From Streptomyces sp. NBC_01428 (lineage in GTDB: Bacteria; Actinomycetota; Actinomycetes; Streptomycetales; Streptomycetaceae), in assembly GCF_036231965.1 (NCBI RefSeq), contig NZ_CP109499.1, forward strand, positions 8,370,001 through 8,434,000: 64,000 bases of DNA, given 5' to 3'. Under the pieces are notes generated by a model. The model had not been told where the DNA came from and did no database searches. It saw only the letters and a list, made by a program, of their open reading frames with translations. Of this stretch, positions 28,980 to 37,308 are shown one piece after another. The position numbers and the translations under genes were made by a program. How positions within the stretch are numbered: position 1 is the first letter of the stretch; the number at the start of each line of letters is the position of its first letter.

Positions 28980-29660
28980 TCACGGGGACTCGCCCAGTTC
29001 GTGCAACGGGGTGCCGTGGGCCCACCGTGTGAGACAGGAACCGTCGATGAGACGAACACCGCCCTGCCGGCGTGCCCACTGGACGTCCCGGCGGCTGAAG
29101 GCGCCGCGGTGCACCACGAGCCGGAGCGGGGCGCCGGCCAGGTCCCTGCGCCCGGGACGGGCGGACGCGGGTGGGTCCTCGTCGGGCAGCGGCTCGGCCA
29201 CGGGCCGGAACGCCACCTCGACACGCTGCCCCAGGCCGTCCCGCGCGCGGACATGCGGACGGTCCTGGACCCGTGGCGCGGGGAGCACCCGCCAGCCGTC
29301 GCGGCGCAGCATCCGCGACACGGCCAGGGCCAGCCCCTGGGCGTCCAGCTCCGCCAGCTCCTCGGCGGTGTAGAAACCGAGCCGCCGCCGGGCCAGTGGC
29401 CGGTGCCGGCGCACCAGGGCCGGGCCGAGAACGGCGAGGAGGGCCAGGGCGCCGAGGGGTACGGCAGCGCCGGCCACGCGGTACCCCACGGCCAGTCCGG
29501 CCGCGACCGCGCAGAGGACGACGACGACTCCGGCCAGCGCCGGCAGCACCTCGCGCAGCCCGGGACCGTATCGCCCCTCCGCCCGCAGCCGCCGGATCGT
29601 CGAGCGTCGCCGTGCCCGTCCCGACAGGCCCTTCCCGGGTGTTCTCCCCCTCGATGTCAC
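28980..29660 (-). CDS. Membrane protein with degenerate Mrr-like nuclease domain
   Basis: 226 residues starting at GTG. A basic N-terminus, two membrane helices (about 38-80), then FYTAEELAELDAQGLALAVSRMLRRDGWRV and LRLVVHRGAFSRRDVQWARRQGGVRLIDG (both split), the layout of Mrr-type restriction endonuclease-like domains. The D...QxK catalytic core is not intact: VEVAFRP lacks the lysine. It may therefore bind DNA or act as a scaffold without cutting. No methylase or other defence gene is near. Confidence 0.65.
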   Translation of the reverse strand: MTSRGRTPGKGLSGRARRRSTIRRLRAEGRYGPGLREVLPALAGVVVVLCAVAAGLAVGYRVAGAAVPLGALALLAVLGPALVRRHRPLARRRLGFYTAEELAELDAQGLALAVSRMLRRDGWRVLPAPRVQDRPHVRARDGLGQRVEVAFRPVAEPLPDEDPPASARPGRRDLAGAPLRLVVHRGAFSRRDVQWARRQGGVRLIDGSCLTRWAHGTPLHELGESP

Positions 29661-29865
29661 TCGGGCCAGCTCCCCCCAACCCTCGCGCGCCTCGGCGTCT
29701 GGCTAGGGCTACCCACCGGAGGGGGTCCGACCGTGCGGAGGACGAGATCCGGCCACCAATCAGGCCGAACTCTTTCCAGCCGGGGAGCTCAGGGGATGGG
29801 GACCGTCACCTGAGGCGTGCGTGGTGCCCGGGGTGCCGGCCGCGGAACTTCCGGGCCGAGGACGC

Positions 29866-29902
29866 CCGAAGGGGGCGGTGGTGGTACCACCGCCCCCTTC
29901 GG
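29866..29902. terminator. Terminator after the cyclophilin gene
   Basis: Perfect 17-bp stem (29866-29882 with 29886-29902) with a 3-nt loop, 37 bases past the cyclophilin stop codon. Confidence 0.85.
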
Positions 29903-29938
29903 CACTCGTCCGTGGGTGACCCCAGGTCGCCGGACCGC

Positions 29939-30430
29939 TCAGACGGTGCCGGAGTCGGAGATGACGAGCTTCTTCTTCGTGTCTCCGGACCTGCTGCCGA
30001 GCGCCTCGATCGCCTTGACGACGTCCATGCCCTCGACGACCTCGCCGAAGACGACGTGCTTGTTGTCCAGCCAGTCGGTGACGATCGTGGTGATGAAGAA
30101 CTGCGAGCCGTTGGTGTTCGGACCCGCGTTGGCCATCGACAGCTGGCCCGGCTTGGTGTGCTTCAGCGTGAAGTTCTCGTCGGCGAACTTCTCACCGTAG
30201 ATGCTCTTGCCGCCGGTGCCGTTCTGGCGGGTGAAGTCGCCGCCCTGGAGCATGAAGTCCGGGATGACCCGGTGGAACGGCGAGCCCTTGTAGCCGTAGC
30301 CGTGCACGCCGGTGGCCAGCTCACGGAAGTTCTGGGCCGTCTTCGGGACGACGTCGTCGAAGAGTTTGAACTCGATACGGCCCATCGGCTCGCCGTCGGC
30401 CGTGACCTCGAAAAAGACGTTCTCGCTCAT
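29939..30430 (-). CDS. Cyclophilin-type peptidyl-prolyl isomerase
   Basis: A 163-residue cytoplasmic cyclophilin A-type enzyme that isomerises X-Pro bonds. The catalytic block SPFHRVIPDFMLQGGDF (about 50-66, Arg in HRV) and GPNTNGSQFFITT (about 103-115) and WLDNKHVVFGEV (about 121-132) are intact. It lacks a signal peptide. It is a standalone gene with its own terminator. Confidence 0.95.
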   Translation of the reverse strand: MSENVFFEVTADGEPMGRIEFKLFDDVVPKTAQNFRELATGVHGYGYKGSPFHRVIPDFMLQGGDFTRQNGTGGKSIYGEKFADENFTLKHTKPGQLSMANAGPNTNGSQFFITTIVTDWLDNKHVVFGEVVEGMDVVKAIEALGSRSGDTKKKLVISDSGTV

Positions 30431-30607
30431 TGCTCTGCTCCTCTGAATTTCAAATGGTCGTCCCCGAGCATAGAGAGCCCGCGGCGGTGGGGGCGTGACC
30501 GGGGGTGATCATTCGGTACGTGGTCCGTCCTCGCCGGGCGTCCCGCCGCGCGGGGACCGGGCGCCGGACGGCGCCGGGAATTCCCGGTGGGGCAGGCCCG
30601 GCGCAGC

Positions 30608-30644
30608 GTTCAGCCCCTGACGTGGAACGCGTCAGGGGCTGAAC
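30608..30644. terminator. Terminator after glpK
   Basis: Perfect 15-bp stem (30608-30622 with 30630-30644), 7-nt loop, 40 bases past the glpK stop codon. Confidence 0.85.
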
Positions 30645-30683
30645 CTCGCGACCCTGCATGAGGTGCGGGACCGGCCGGCGGGT

Positions 30684-32201
30684 CTATTCGACCTTCGCCC
30701 AGTCGAGTGTGCGCTCCACCGCCTTCTTCCAGCCCGCGTACCCTTCCTGGCGCTGGTCCTCCGACCACTGGGGCTCCCAGCGCTTGGACTCCTGCCAGTG
30801 GGTGCGCAGCTCGTCCGTGTCGGACCAGAACCCGGTGGCCAGGCCCGCCGCGTACGCGGCGCCGAGCGCGGTGGTCTCCGCGACCACGGGCCGGCTGACC
30901 GGTACGCCGAGCACGTCGGCCTGGATCTGCATGCACAGGTCGTTGGCGGTAACGCCGCCGTCGACCTTCAGCACGTCGAGGTGCACCCCGGAGTCCTGCT
31001 CCATCGCCTCGACGACGTCGCGGCTCTGGTAGCAGATGGCTTCCAGGGTCGCCCGGGCCAGGTGGCCGCTGTCGTTGTAGCGGGCGAGGCCCACGATCGC
31101 TCCCCGGGCGTCGGAGCGCCAGTAGGGGGCGAACAGGCCCGAGAACGCCGGGACGAAGTACATCCCGCCGTTGTCCTCGACGGTGCGGGCGAGCGTCTCG
31201 CTCTCGGCCGCGTCGCTGATGATCTTCATCTGGTCGCGCAGCCACTGCACGGCCGAGCCGGTGACCGCGATCGACCCCTCCAGGGCGTAGACCGCGGGGC
31301 TGTCACCGAACTGGTAGGCCACGGTGGTCAGCAGGCCGTGCTCCGAACGGACCAGCTCCGTCCCGGTGTTGAGGACCAGGAAGTTGCCGGTGCCGTAGGT
31401 GTTCTTGGCCTCGCCGGGGGCGTAGCAGACCTGTCCGACGGTGGCCGCCTGCTGGTCGCCGAGCACGCCCGCGATGGGGATGGACGCCCGCAGGGGCCGG
31501 GAGGTCCGCGTCGTGCCGTAGGCCTCGGCGGAGGAGGACGGGTTGATGCTGGGCAGCATGGCCCGCGGGATCCCGAAGAACCCCAGCAACTCGTCGTCCC
31601 AGTCCAGCGTTTCCAGGTCCATGAGCATGGTGCGGCTGGCGTTGGTCACGTCGGTGGCGTGGATGCCGCCGTCGGGGCCGCCCGTCAGGTTCCACAGGAC
31701 CCAGGCGTCGGTGTTGCCGAAGATGGCGTTGCCCTGCTCCGCCGCCTCGCGGACGCCGTCGACGTTCTCCAGGATCCACTGGATCTTGCCGCCGGAGAAG
31801 TACGTCGCCGGAGGCAGGCCCGCCTTGCGCCGGATGACGTCGCCCTTGCCGGAGCGGTCGAGGCCGGCGGCTATGGAGTCGGTGCGGGTGTCCTGCCAGA
31901 CGATGGCGTTGTAGTAGGGACGTCCGTTGCGCGGGTCCCACACGACGGTGGTCTCGCGCTGGTTGGTGATGCCGATCGCCGCCAGGTCCTCGGCGGACAG
32001 GCCGCCGTGCCGCAGGGCGTTCTGGATCACCGAGTTGGTGCGTTCCCAGATCTCCACCGGGTCGTGCTCGACCCATCCGGAGCGCGGGAGGATCTGTGCG
32101 TGTTCCAGCTGATGCTTCGCCACCTCGTTGCCGGCGTGGTCGAAGATCATGAATCGGGTGCTGGTGGTGCCTTGGTCCACCGCGCCCACGAAGTCAGCCA
32201 T
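30684..32201 (-). CDS. glpK: Glycerol kinase
   Basis: A 505-residue FGGY-family kinase that phosphorylates glycerol. DQGTTSTRFMIFD (9-21) binds phosphate, ITNQRETTVVWD (about 78-89) and YNAIVWQDTRT (about 97-107) line the glycerol site, and LKVDGGVTANDLCMQIQADVLG (split, about 405-426) is the C-terminal FGGY signature. It lies 24 bp after glpF in one operon. No glpD or GylR-type regulator is adjacent. The nearest IclR gene is 4 kb away. Confidence 0.96.
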   Translation of the reverse strand: MADFVGAVDQGTTSTRFMIFDHAGNEVAKHQLEHAQILPRSGWVEHDPVEIWERTNSVIQNALRHGGLSAEDLAAIGITNQRETTVVWDPRNGRPYYNAIVWQDTRTDSIAAGLDRSGKGDVIRRKAGLPPATYFSGGKIQWILENVDGVREAAEQGNAIFGNTDAWVLWNLTGGPDGGIHATDVTNASRTMLMDLETLDWDDELLGFFGIPRAMLPSINPSSSAEAYGTTRTSRPLRASIPIAGVLGDQQAATVGQVCYAPGEAKNTYGTGNFLVLNTGTELVRSEHGLLTTVAYQFGDSPAVYALEGSIAVTGSAVQWLRDQMKIISDAAESETLARTVEDNGGMYFVPAFSGLFAPYWRSDARGAIVGLARYNDSGHLARATLEAICYQSRDVVEAMEQDSGVHLDVLKVDGGVTANDLCMQIQADVLGVPVSRPVVAETTALGAAYAAGLATGFWSDTDELRTHWQESKRWEPQWSEDQRQEGYAGWKKAVERTLDWAKVE

Positions 32202-32225
32202 GGAGTGCCGCCTCAGTTCTGGGTG

Positions 32226-33080
32226 TCAGGGCTTGGGCTGCTCGGAGACCGGGATACGTCCCGCGGGCTCGGGCTCCGCCGACGGCAGGAACCTGCCGAT
32301 GAAGAGCTTGTACATGCCCGCGCCGACCAGTCCACCGATCAGGGGGCCGATGATCGGCACCCAGAAGTAGATGTTCCCGTACTGATCTCGCCAGGCTCCC
32401 CCGTATCCCGTGATGAAGCTCGCGAGACGGGGACCGAAGTCACGTGCCGGGTTGATCGCGTAGCCCGCGAGGGTGCCCCAGGCCATACCGATGCCCACCA
32501 CGAGCAGACCGGTGATGAACGGGCCCAGGTTCGCCCCGGGAGGCGTGTTGAGCAGGTCCGTGATGGCCAGGATCACCAGCAGCAGAATGGCCGTGCCGAT
32601 GATCTGGTCGCGGAACGCGCCCCACTCGTGGACCGGCAGGTTCGGGTTGCCGTTGGCCGGCAGGGTCGAGAACACGCCCTGGGTCTTGATGGTGTGTCCG
32701 GGGTCCGCCTTCGCCAGCGCGTCCGTGTAGTTCCAGCGCACGATGAGGGCCGCCACGAAGGCGCCGATCGTCTGCGCCACCATGTAGGGCGCCACCTTCT
32801 TCCAGGGGAACCCCTTGAAGGTGGCCAGCGCGAGAGTCACCGCGGGGTTGAGGTGCGCGCCACTGATACGTGCCGCGACGTAGACACCCATGGTGACGCC
32901 GATGCCCCAGGCCCAGGCGATGCTGTCGTGGTCGCCCAGACCGCCCGGTGGCGTGGTGAGCGCGCCGCCGGCGACCACTTGGGCCACCACGCCGCACCCG
33001 AAGAGGATGAGAATCATCGTGCCGAGGAACTCGGCCGACATCTCGCCGATTATCCCCAGCCTTTTAAACCGCTCAGCCAT
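32226..33080 (-). CDS. glpF: Glycerol uptake facilitator (MIP/aquaglyceroporin)
   Basis: 284 residues and six membrane helices with two NPA half-helices: SGAHLNPAVTLAL (about 80) and GYAINPARDFGPR (about 222). The Asp after the second NPAR is typical of glycerol-conducting members. It is first gene of the glpF-glpK operon. A TATGCT box at 33150-33145 on the minus strand may be the -10 element, but no clear -35 is seen. Confidence 0.94.
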   Translation of the reverse strand: MAERFKRLGIIGEMSAEFLGTMILILFGCGVVAQVVAGGALTTPPGGLGDHDSIAWAWGIGVTMGVYVAARISGAHLNPAVTLALATFKGFPWKKVAPYMVAQTIGAFVAALIVRWNYTDALAKADPGHTIKTQGVFSTLPANGNPNLPVHEWGAFRDQIIGTAILLLVILAITDLLNTPPGANLGPFITGLLVVGIGMAWGTLAGYAINPARDFGPRLASFITGYGGAWRDQYGNIYFWVPIIGPLIGGLVGAGMYKLFIGRFLPSAEPEPAGRIPVSEQPKP

Positions 33081-33284
33081 GGAAGCCCGCTTCCCGCCGG
33101 TTCAGGACCGGCCGACTACTGCCACCAGAGCCCTCCCTCACATCAGCATAGGATGATCAAGAGCTAACCGCATCAAAAGGGAAATATCGCGTTCTGATGC
33201 TCCGTGTGATGCGCGAAGTGCGCCCAGGTCGGGGCGTCGAGCGGCCGCTCGAGCCGCCGTCGGACGCGCGGTGGAAGGGGTGGG

Positions 33285-34022
33285 TCAGGCGGGCACCGTG
33301 ACGATGCCGAGCGGCTCGCTGGTCGGCTGTTCCGATCCGCCCGCGGGCTCGGCCGTGATCCCCACGGCCGCGACGTCCTCCAGGGAGCCGCGGAGCACCT
33401 GGGCGTGGCCGCCGCCCGAACCGGGCAGCAGGCCCGCCGGGCGCAGGTCGCCGGTCTTCGCCGCGTACCAGAGTTCGTAGACCCTGTCCTTCCCGAGGTG
33501 CGGAAGGTCCGCGGCGACGACCGCCGCGCGGCCCTGCGTCCGGGAGGCCACGACGCTGATGTCGCCGCCGTCGTCCAGCTTCTGCGTCGTGATCGTGGCG
33601 TCCCCGGCGGTGACGATGTCGGTGACGGCGGCCGTCCTCGCCTGCTCGCGCGACGCCGCCGTCCGGGCCTCGTCGGCCTGCTGGTGCTGCCACACGGCGA
33701 CGCCGCCGAGCGCGGCGGCGACGGCGAGGCACGCGGCGAGCGCCACCCGCAGGACCCGGCCGCGACGGCCGTTCGGGCCGGGGGCCGCGATGTGCTCCTG
33801 CCGGGTCCGGGTGATCCGGTCGAGGACGCGCCCGCGCAACTCGGGGGAGGGTTCCGCCTCGTGACCCGAGGCGAGTTCGAGGGTGACGGCCGACAGTTCC
33901 GCCACCTCCTCCCGGCAGGCCGCGCAGTCGGCGAGGTGGTTGTCGAACGCCGCCTCCTCGTCCGGCGGCAGGGCGTGCAGGACGTACGCGCCGACGAGCT
34001 GGTGCTGGTCCTCGGCGGTCAT
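33285..34022 (-). CDS. Zinc-type anti-sigma factor (RskA-like)
   Basis: 245 residues. A cytoplasmic N-terminal domain has the H-x3-C-x2-C motif NHLADCAACREE (about 28-39). One membrane helix (about 93-112) follows, then an extracytoplasmic RskA-type C-terminal domain with VYELWYAAKTGDLRPAG (about 180-196). It would hold the preceding ECF sigma at the membrane until regulated proteolysis. The start overlaps the sigma stop by ATGA. Confidence 0.9.
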   Translation of the reverse strand: MTAEDQHQLVGAYVLHALPPDEEAAFDNHLADCAACREEVAELSAVTLELASGHEAEPSPELRGRVLDRITRTRQEHIAAPGPNGRRGRVLRVALAACLAVAAALGGVAVWQHQQADEARTAASREQARTAAVTDIVTAGDATITTQKLDDGGDISVVASRTQGRAAVVAADLPHLGKDRVYELWYAAKTGDLRPAGLLPGSGGGHAQVLRGSLEDVAAVGITAEPAGGSEQPTSEPLGIVTVPA

Positions 34023-34615
34023 GACCTGGCCTCCAGACACTTGCGGAGCTGCCGCAGCCCGGAACGCATCCGGGACTTCACGGTGCCGGCCGGGGTGGCC
34101 AGACACGCGGCCACCTCCAGGTACGTCATGCCCTGGTAGTAGGCGAGCACCAGCGGCACGCGTTGATGCCGTTCCAGGGCGGCGAGGCAGTGCCGGACGT
34201 GCCGGCGGTCCTCGTGCCGCTCGACCGTCTCGGCGACCTCGTCGAAGGGGCGGTCCTCGGCCAGCAGTGCGCTGCGCTGCTCGCGGGCCGTGCTGGCCTG
34301 CGCGTGCCGGACCCGGTCCACGGCCCGCCGGTGGGCCAGGGCGAGGACCCAGGCGCGGGCGGCTCCGAGTTCGGGGCGGTAACGGTCGGCCGTCCGCCAG
34401 ATCTCCACCATCACGTCCTGCGTCACCTCCTCCGCCTGCGCCTCGTCCCGCAGTACACGGCAGATCAGACCCTTCACCGGGCGGGCGAGCGTGTCGTAGA
34501 CGTCGGCGAAGGCGTCGTGATCACCCGTCGCGGCCCGCTTGAGCCGGGCGTCGAGCCATGCCTCGGCCGACGATCGCCGCGGCGCACCGTGTCCGTCCTG
34601 GCCGCTCTTCGACAT
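34019..34615 (-). CDS. ECF sigma factor (SigK-like)
   Basis: 198 residues. Sigma region 2 (about 35-105) has LICRVLRDEAQAEEVTQDVM and EIWRTADRYRPELG. Region 4 (about 130-190) has LERHQRVPLVLAYYQGMTY and AGTVKSRMRSGLRQLRK. The pairing with an RskA-like anti-sigma matches the ECF19/SigK group. The divergent Trp/His-rich secreted protein is a possible target. The -35/-10 of that sigma cannot be deduced from one promoter. Confidence 0.92.
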   Translation of the reverse strand: MSKSGQDGHGAPRRSSAEAWLDARLKRAATGDHDAFADVYDTLARPVKGLICRVLRDEAQAEEVTQDVMVEIWRTADRYRPELGAARAWVLALAHRRAVDRVRHAQASTAREQRSALLAEDRPFDEVAETVERHEDRRHVRHCLAALERHQRVPLVLAYYQGMTYLEVAACLATPAGTVKSRMRSGLRQLRKCLEARS

Positions 34616-34981
34616 CGCTCCCAGATTCCGTCCGTAGCTTCCTTCTCGTCGGTCCGACTCTCCGGCCCGGAGACCGTTTCCGCAGCCCGAGGGCCGCTGG
34701 GCCGGTGTCCGTCGCCACCCTCTATTCGTAGCCGCGCCGCCCCGCGTATGACCGTCGCGCTCTCCGGTACGGCCCCGGGGCGGCGGTCGTCCCGGGGTGG
34801 CGACCCTGGGGCCGCCCGGAAACTTCTACGGGTCTATCCTCATACATACCTTTTACGGCTCCGAATACCTCATGTCCCGCACATCGTGAGCCGCGGGTCG
34901 CATCGCTCCGCAGGGTGTGAACGCCCGTGACGTCGGCTCGCGTTGTGCACGCCGATGACGCTTACGAGGGAGGTGAGTCCG
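34616..34981. other. Divergent promoter region, 366 bp
   Basis: Gap between the sigma-factor gene and the secreted protein. An AT-rich patch (about 34830-34880, around the TATCCTCATACATACC segment) stands out against the GC-rich background and probably holds a promoter. No RNA motif or ORF is supported. Confidence 0.45.
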
Positions 34982-35365
34982 ATGACCGCACGCATCAGCA
35001 CCCGGCGCCTGCTGGCCGGTGCCGCCGCGACAGGCCTGCTGGCCGGTGGTGCCGCGCTCGGCATGTCCGGTGTCGCCGCCGCAGCTCCGACACCGACGTC
35101 CGCGCCTTCAGTGGTCACCGGTGACCACCACGGCCACCACGACCGCTGCGAGTGGAAGAAGGGCCACTGGGAGAAGAAGTGGGTTCCTGGTCACTGGGTC
35201 AAGAAGTGGGTCAACCACGACACCTGGCACCAGGGCTACCGTGACAGCCACGGCGGCTGGCACCAGGGACATCACAGTCACGACTGGAAGAACCAGTGGG
35301 TCTACGTCCCCGGTCACTGGGACCACCAGTGGGTCAAGGCCCACTGGGACTGCCACCACCGCTGA
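34982..35365 (+). CDS. Secreted Trp/His-rich repeat protein
   Basis: 127 residues. A twin-arginine-like start (TRRLLAGAAATG) and Ala-rich core give a signal peptide cleaved near residue 37 (AAAAP). The mature part is built from short repeats of the form GHW-x-KKWV or GHW-x-HQWV, with about a dozen Trp and sixteen His. That composition suggests metal or glycan binding at the surface, but no family is recognised. GGGAGGTGAG precedes the ATG at 34982. Confidence 0.78.
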   Translation: MTARISTRRLLAGAAATGLLAGGAALGMSGVAAAAPTPTSAPSVVTGDHHGHHDRCEWKKGHWEKKWVPGHWVKKWVNHDTWHQGYRDSHGGWHQGHHSHDWKNQWVYVPGHWDHQWVKAHWDCHHR

Positions 35366-35385
35366 GCACGCCTGACCACGGGTGA

Positions 35386-35411
35386 GGACCGGGGCGACCC
35401 CTCTCCGGTCC
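35386..35411 (+). terminator. Possible terminator after secreted protein
   Basis: A 7-bp stem (35386-35392 with 35405-35411) with a 12-nt loop, 20 bases past the stop codon. Confidence 0.45.
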
Positions 35412-35502
35412 CCGCCTGTGCGGTGGGGGTGGGGGCCGAGGCGGTCCGGCGGCGCCGCAAACCCGGTGGAGTCGGCCGGACCCCGCTCGTTAGGCTGCGC
35501 GG

Positions 35503-35865
35503 ATGACCACACGTACCTTCCGGATCACCGTTCGCGGAGTCTTCGACGGACTCAGCGCCGAGCAACGCGCCGAACTCCTCGCCGAGGCGGCGCAGCACGA
35601 CGTCCTCCAGGCGGCCTTCACCGCCGAGGGGCACCTCAGCTACGACCTGGCCGCCCGCCCGGCGTTCACCTTTCGCTTCCTGGACGGGGGAGAGGCCGAG
35701 GAGGACATCCTGGACGCCGTCGAACGGGCCGAGACCGCCGCGACGGCCTGGCTCACCGGCCGCGGCTACGGTTTCAAGCGCCTCAAGGCCCAGGGCGAGG
35801 ACCTCTCCCAGGCCCCCCTCGGCAAGCGGCAGCGACGGGAGATCGCCCGGAACACCACCCCCTGA
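35503..35865 (+). CDS. DUF6204-like protein
   Basis: A 120-residue cytoplasmic alpha/beta protein: strand RTFRITVRGVFDGL, helix EQRAELLAEAAQHDVLQAAF, strands HLSYDLAARPAFTFRFL and a helix with TAWLTGRGYGFKRLK. The pattern matches the actinobacterial DUF6204 family, of unknown function. It lies 60 bp before a MarR gene on the same strand. Confidence 0.78.
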   Translation: MTTRTFRITVRGVFDGLSAEQRAELLAEAAQHDVLQAAFTAEGHLSYDLAARPAFTFRFLDGGEAEEDILDAVERAETAATAWLTGRGYGFKRLKAQGEDLSQAPLGKRQRREIARNTTP

Positions 35866-35891
35866 TCCCTGCACCTCCCCGACGCTTTCGC

Positions 35892-35915
35892 GCATAGCTA
35901 TGCTTGAGTAGTCAA
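35892..35915 (+). promoter_or_regulatory. Candidate MarR operator
   Basis: A perfect CATAGCTATG palindrome (35892-35901) is followed directly by TTGAGTAGTCAA (35904-35915), whose TTGA/TCAA arms are typical of MarR sites. It sits just upstream of the ribosome-binding site of the MarR gene. Confidence 0.6.
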
Positions 35916-35925
35916 GGAGGTGTCA

Positions 35926-36384
35926 ATGAGTACCGGACTGGACGCGGCCCTGCGCCTGATGCGGGCGCAGGCCGCCCTGGTGAAGCGGTTCGACGCGCGT
36001 CTGAGCGGGCTGCACGGTGTGAGCCTCGCCGATTTCACGCTCCTGCTGCGGCTGTCCCAGGCGCCGGGCGACCGGATGCGCCGGGTGGATCTGGCCGAGG
36101 CGCTGGGCCTGACCGCCTCCGGTGTCACCCGGGGGCTCGTGCCCCTGGAGCGCATCGGACTCGTACGACGCGACGCCGACGCGCGGGACGCCCGCGTCGC
36201 CTACGCGGCGCTGACCGACACCGGCCGGGAACGGCTGGCGGAGATGCGCGCCACCGCCGATCACGTGGCCCACGACGTCTTCGCCGGACCCGCCTGGACC
36301 GAGGACGACACGGGGCGGCTCGCCGACCTGCTCACCCGCCTCGGCGGCACCGGACTGGCCCCCGGAGGGGCGGCCCGCCCCTGA
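35926..36384 (+). CDS. MarR-family regulator
   Basis: 152 residues. Winged HTH at about 30-110: LADFTLLLRLSQAPGDRMRR, recognition LTASGVTRGLVPLERIGLV and wing RRDADARDARVAYAALTD. N- and C-terminal helices form the dimer. ATG at 35926 has AAGGAGG at ideal spacing. A GTG two codons earlier overlaps that site. It likely represses itself through the palindromes just upstream. Confidence 0.9.
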   Translation: MSTGLDAALRLMRAQAALVKRFDARLSGLHGVSLADFTLLLRLSQAPGDRMRRVDLAEALGLTASGVTRGLVPLERIGLVRRDADARDARVAYAALTDTGRERLAEMRATADHVAHDVFAGPAWTEDDTGRLADLLTRLGGTGLAPGGAARP

Positions 36385-36399
36385 GTCCGCGAGGCCCAC

Positions 36400-36436
36400 C
36401 GGGACCGTGCTCCGGCCCCGCGCCTTGCCGGTCCCG
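36400..36436 (+). terminator. Terminator after MarR gene
   Basis: An 8-bp stem (36400-36407 with 36429-36436). It overlaps the GTG at 36436, which argues that the next gene starts at the ATG at 36460. Confidence 0.5.
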
Positions 36437-36459
36437 TGACCTCGGCGCACCCTGGTCAC

Positions 36460-37218
36460 ATGGGAGCTCGCGACGGGCCGACGCTCATCACCTCCGTCCA
36501 GCGGGCCTTCCGCCTCATGGAGGCGGTGAGCGCGCACGAGAACGGCGCGCCCGCGAAACAGCTGGCGCGCGAGACCGGTCTGCCGCTGGCCACCGCCTAC
36601 CACCTGCTGCGGACGCTGGTCCACGACGGATACGTCCGCAAACTCGACGACGGCGGGTTCATCCTCGGCGACAAGGTGCGCACGCTGCACACCAGAGGCC
36701 GCGGACAGGAACTTCTCGGCCGGGTCCGCCCCACGCTCGCCGCGCTGCGCGACGAGCTCGCGAGCGCCGCCTACCTCACCTTCTACGAGGACGGTGAGAT
36801 CCGGGTCGCGGAGATCGTCGACGGTCCCCGGGCGCCCCGGGTGGACCTCTGGGTCGGTTTCGAGGACGCGGGACACGCCACCGCGCTCGGCAAGTCCGTC
36901 CTGCGCGAGATGGACGAGGAGACCCGTAACGACTACCTCGCCCGGCACACCCTCGCGGACCTCACCCCCCGCACCATCACCAGCCGGCCGGAGCTGCTGC
37001 GCCGGCTCGCCTCGTCGCCCGTGGCCCCCGCGGTCACGGACCTGGAGGAGTACGCCCTCGGTACCGTGTGTGTCGCCGTGCCCGTCTACAGCGGGGACAC
37101 ACTCGGCTCGCTCGGCGTCTCGCTTCCGGCGGATCGGCTGCCCCGGATCCGGGAGGTGCTGACGCGGCTCGTCCCCACGGCGAACCGGGTGACGCGAGGA
37201 CTGTCGCTCACTATCTGA
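36460..37218 (+). CDS. IclR-family regulator
   Basis: 252 residues. The N-terminal winged HTH (about 5-65) has ITSVQRAFRLMEAVSAHENGAP (split) and LPLATAYHLLRTLVHDGYV. The IclR effector-binding domain (about 85-250) has GHATALGKSVLREM and EYALGTVCVAVPVY. The effector is unknown. Glycerol control by analogy to GylR is possible but the glp operon is not adjacent. ATG at 36460 is chosen over GTG at 36436 because the latter lies in a hairpin. Confidence 0.86.
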   Translation: MGARDGPTLITSVQRAFRLMEAVSAHENGAPAKQLARETGLPLATAYHLLRTLVHDGYVRKLDDGGFILGDKVRTLHTRGRGQELLGRVRPTLAALRDELASAAYLTFYEDGEIRVAEIVDGPRAPRVDLWVGFEDAGHATALGKSVLREMDEETRNDYLARHTLADLTPRTITSRPELLRRLASSPVAPAVTDLEEYALGTVCVAVPVYSGDTLGSLGVSLPADRLPRIREVLTRLVPTANRVTRGLSLTI

Positions 37219-37255
37219 AATCCCGCTCCTTGCGGTGCTTACCTCGAACGTATTT

Positions 37256-37290
37256 CCTAGATGAAACGGACATTTCAGGAAGAATCTAGG
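37256..37290. promoter_or_regulatory. Extended inverted repeat before the second SpoIIE gene
   Basis: CCTAGAT (37256-37262) and ATCTAGG (37284-37290) arms enclose a second TGAAA/TTTCA pair (37262-37266 and 37273-37277), ending 18 nt before the start codon in an AT-richer patch. This looks like an operator. Confidence 0.45.
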
Positions 37291-37308
37291 TGAGGACTGC
37301 GCCCGGAT

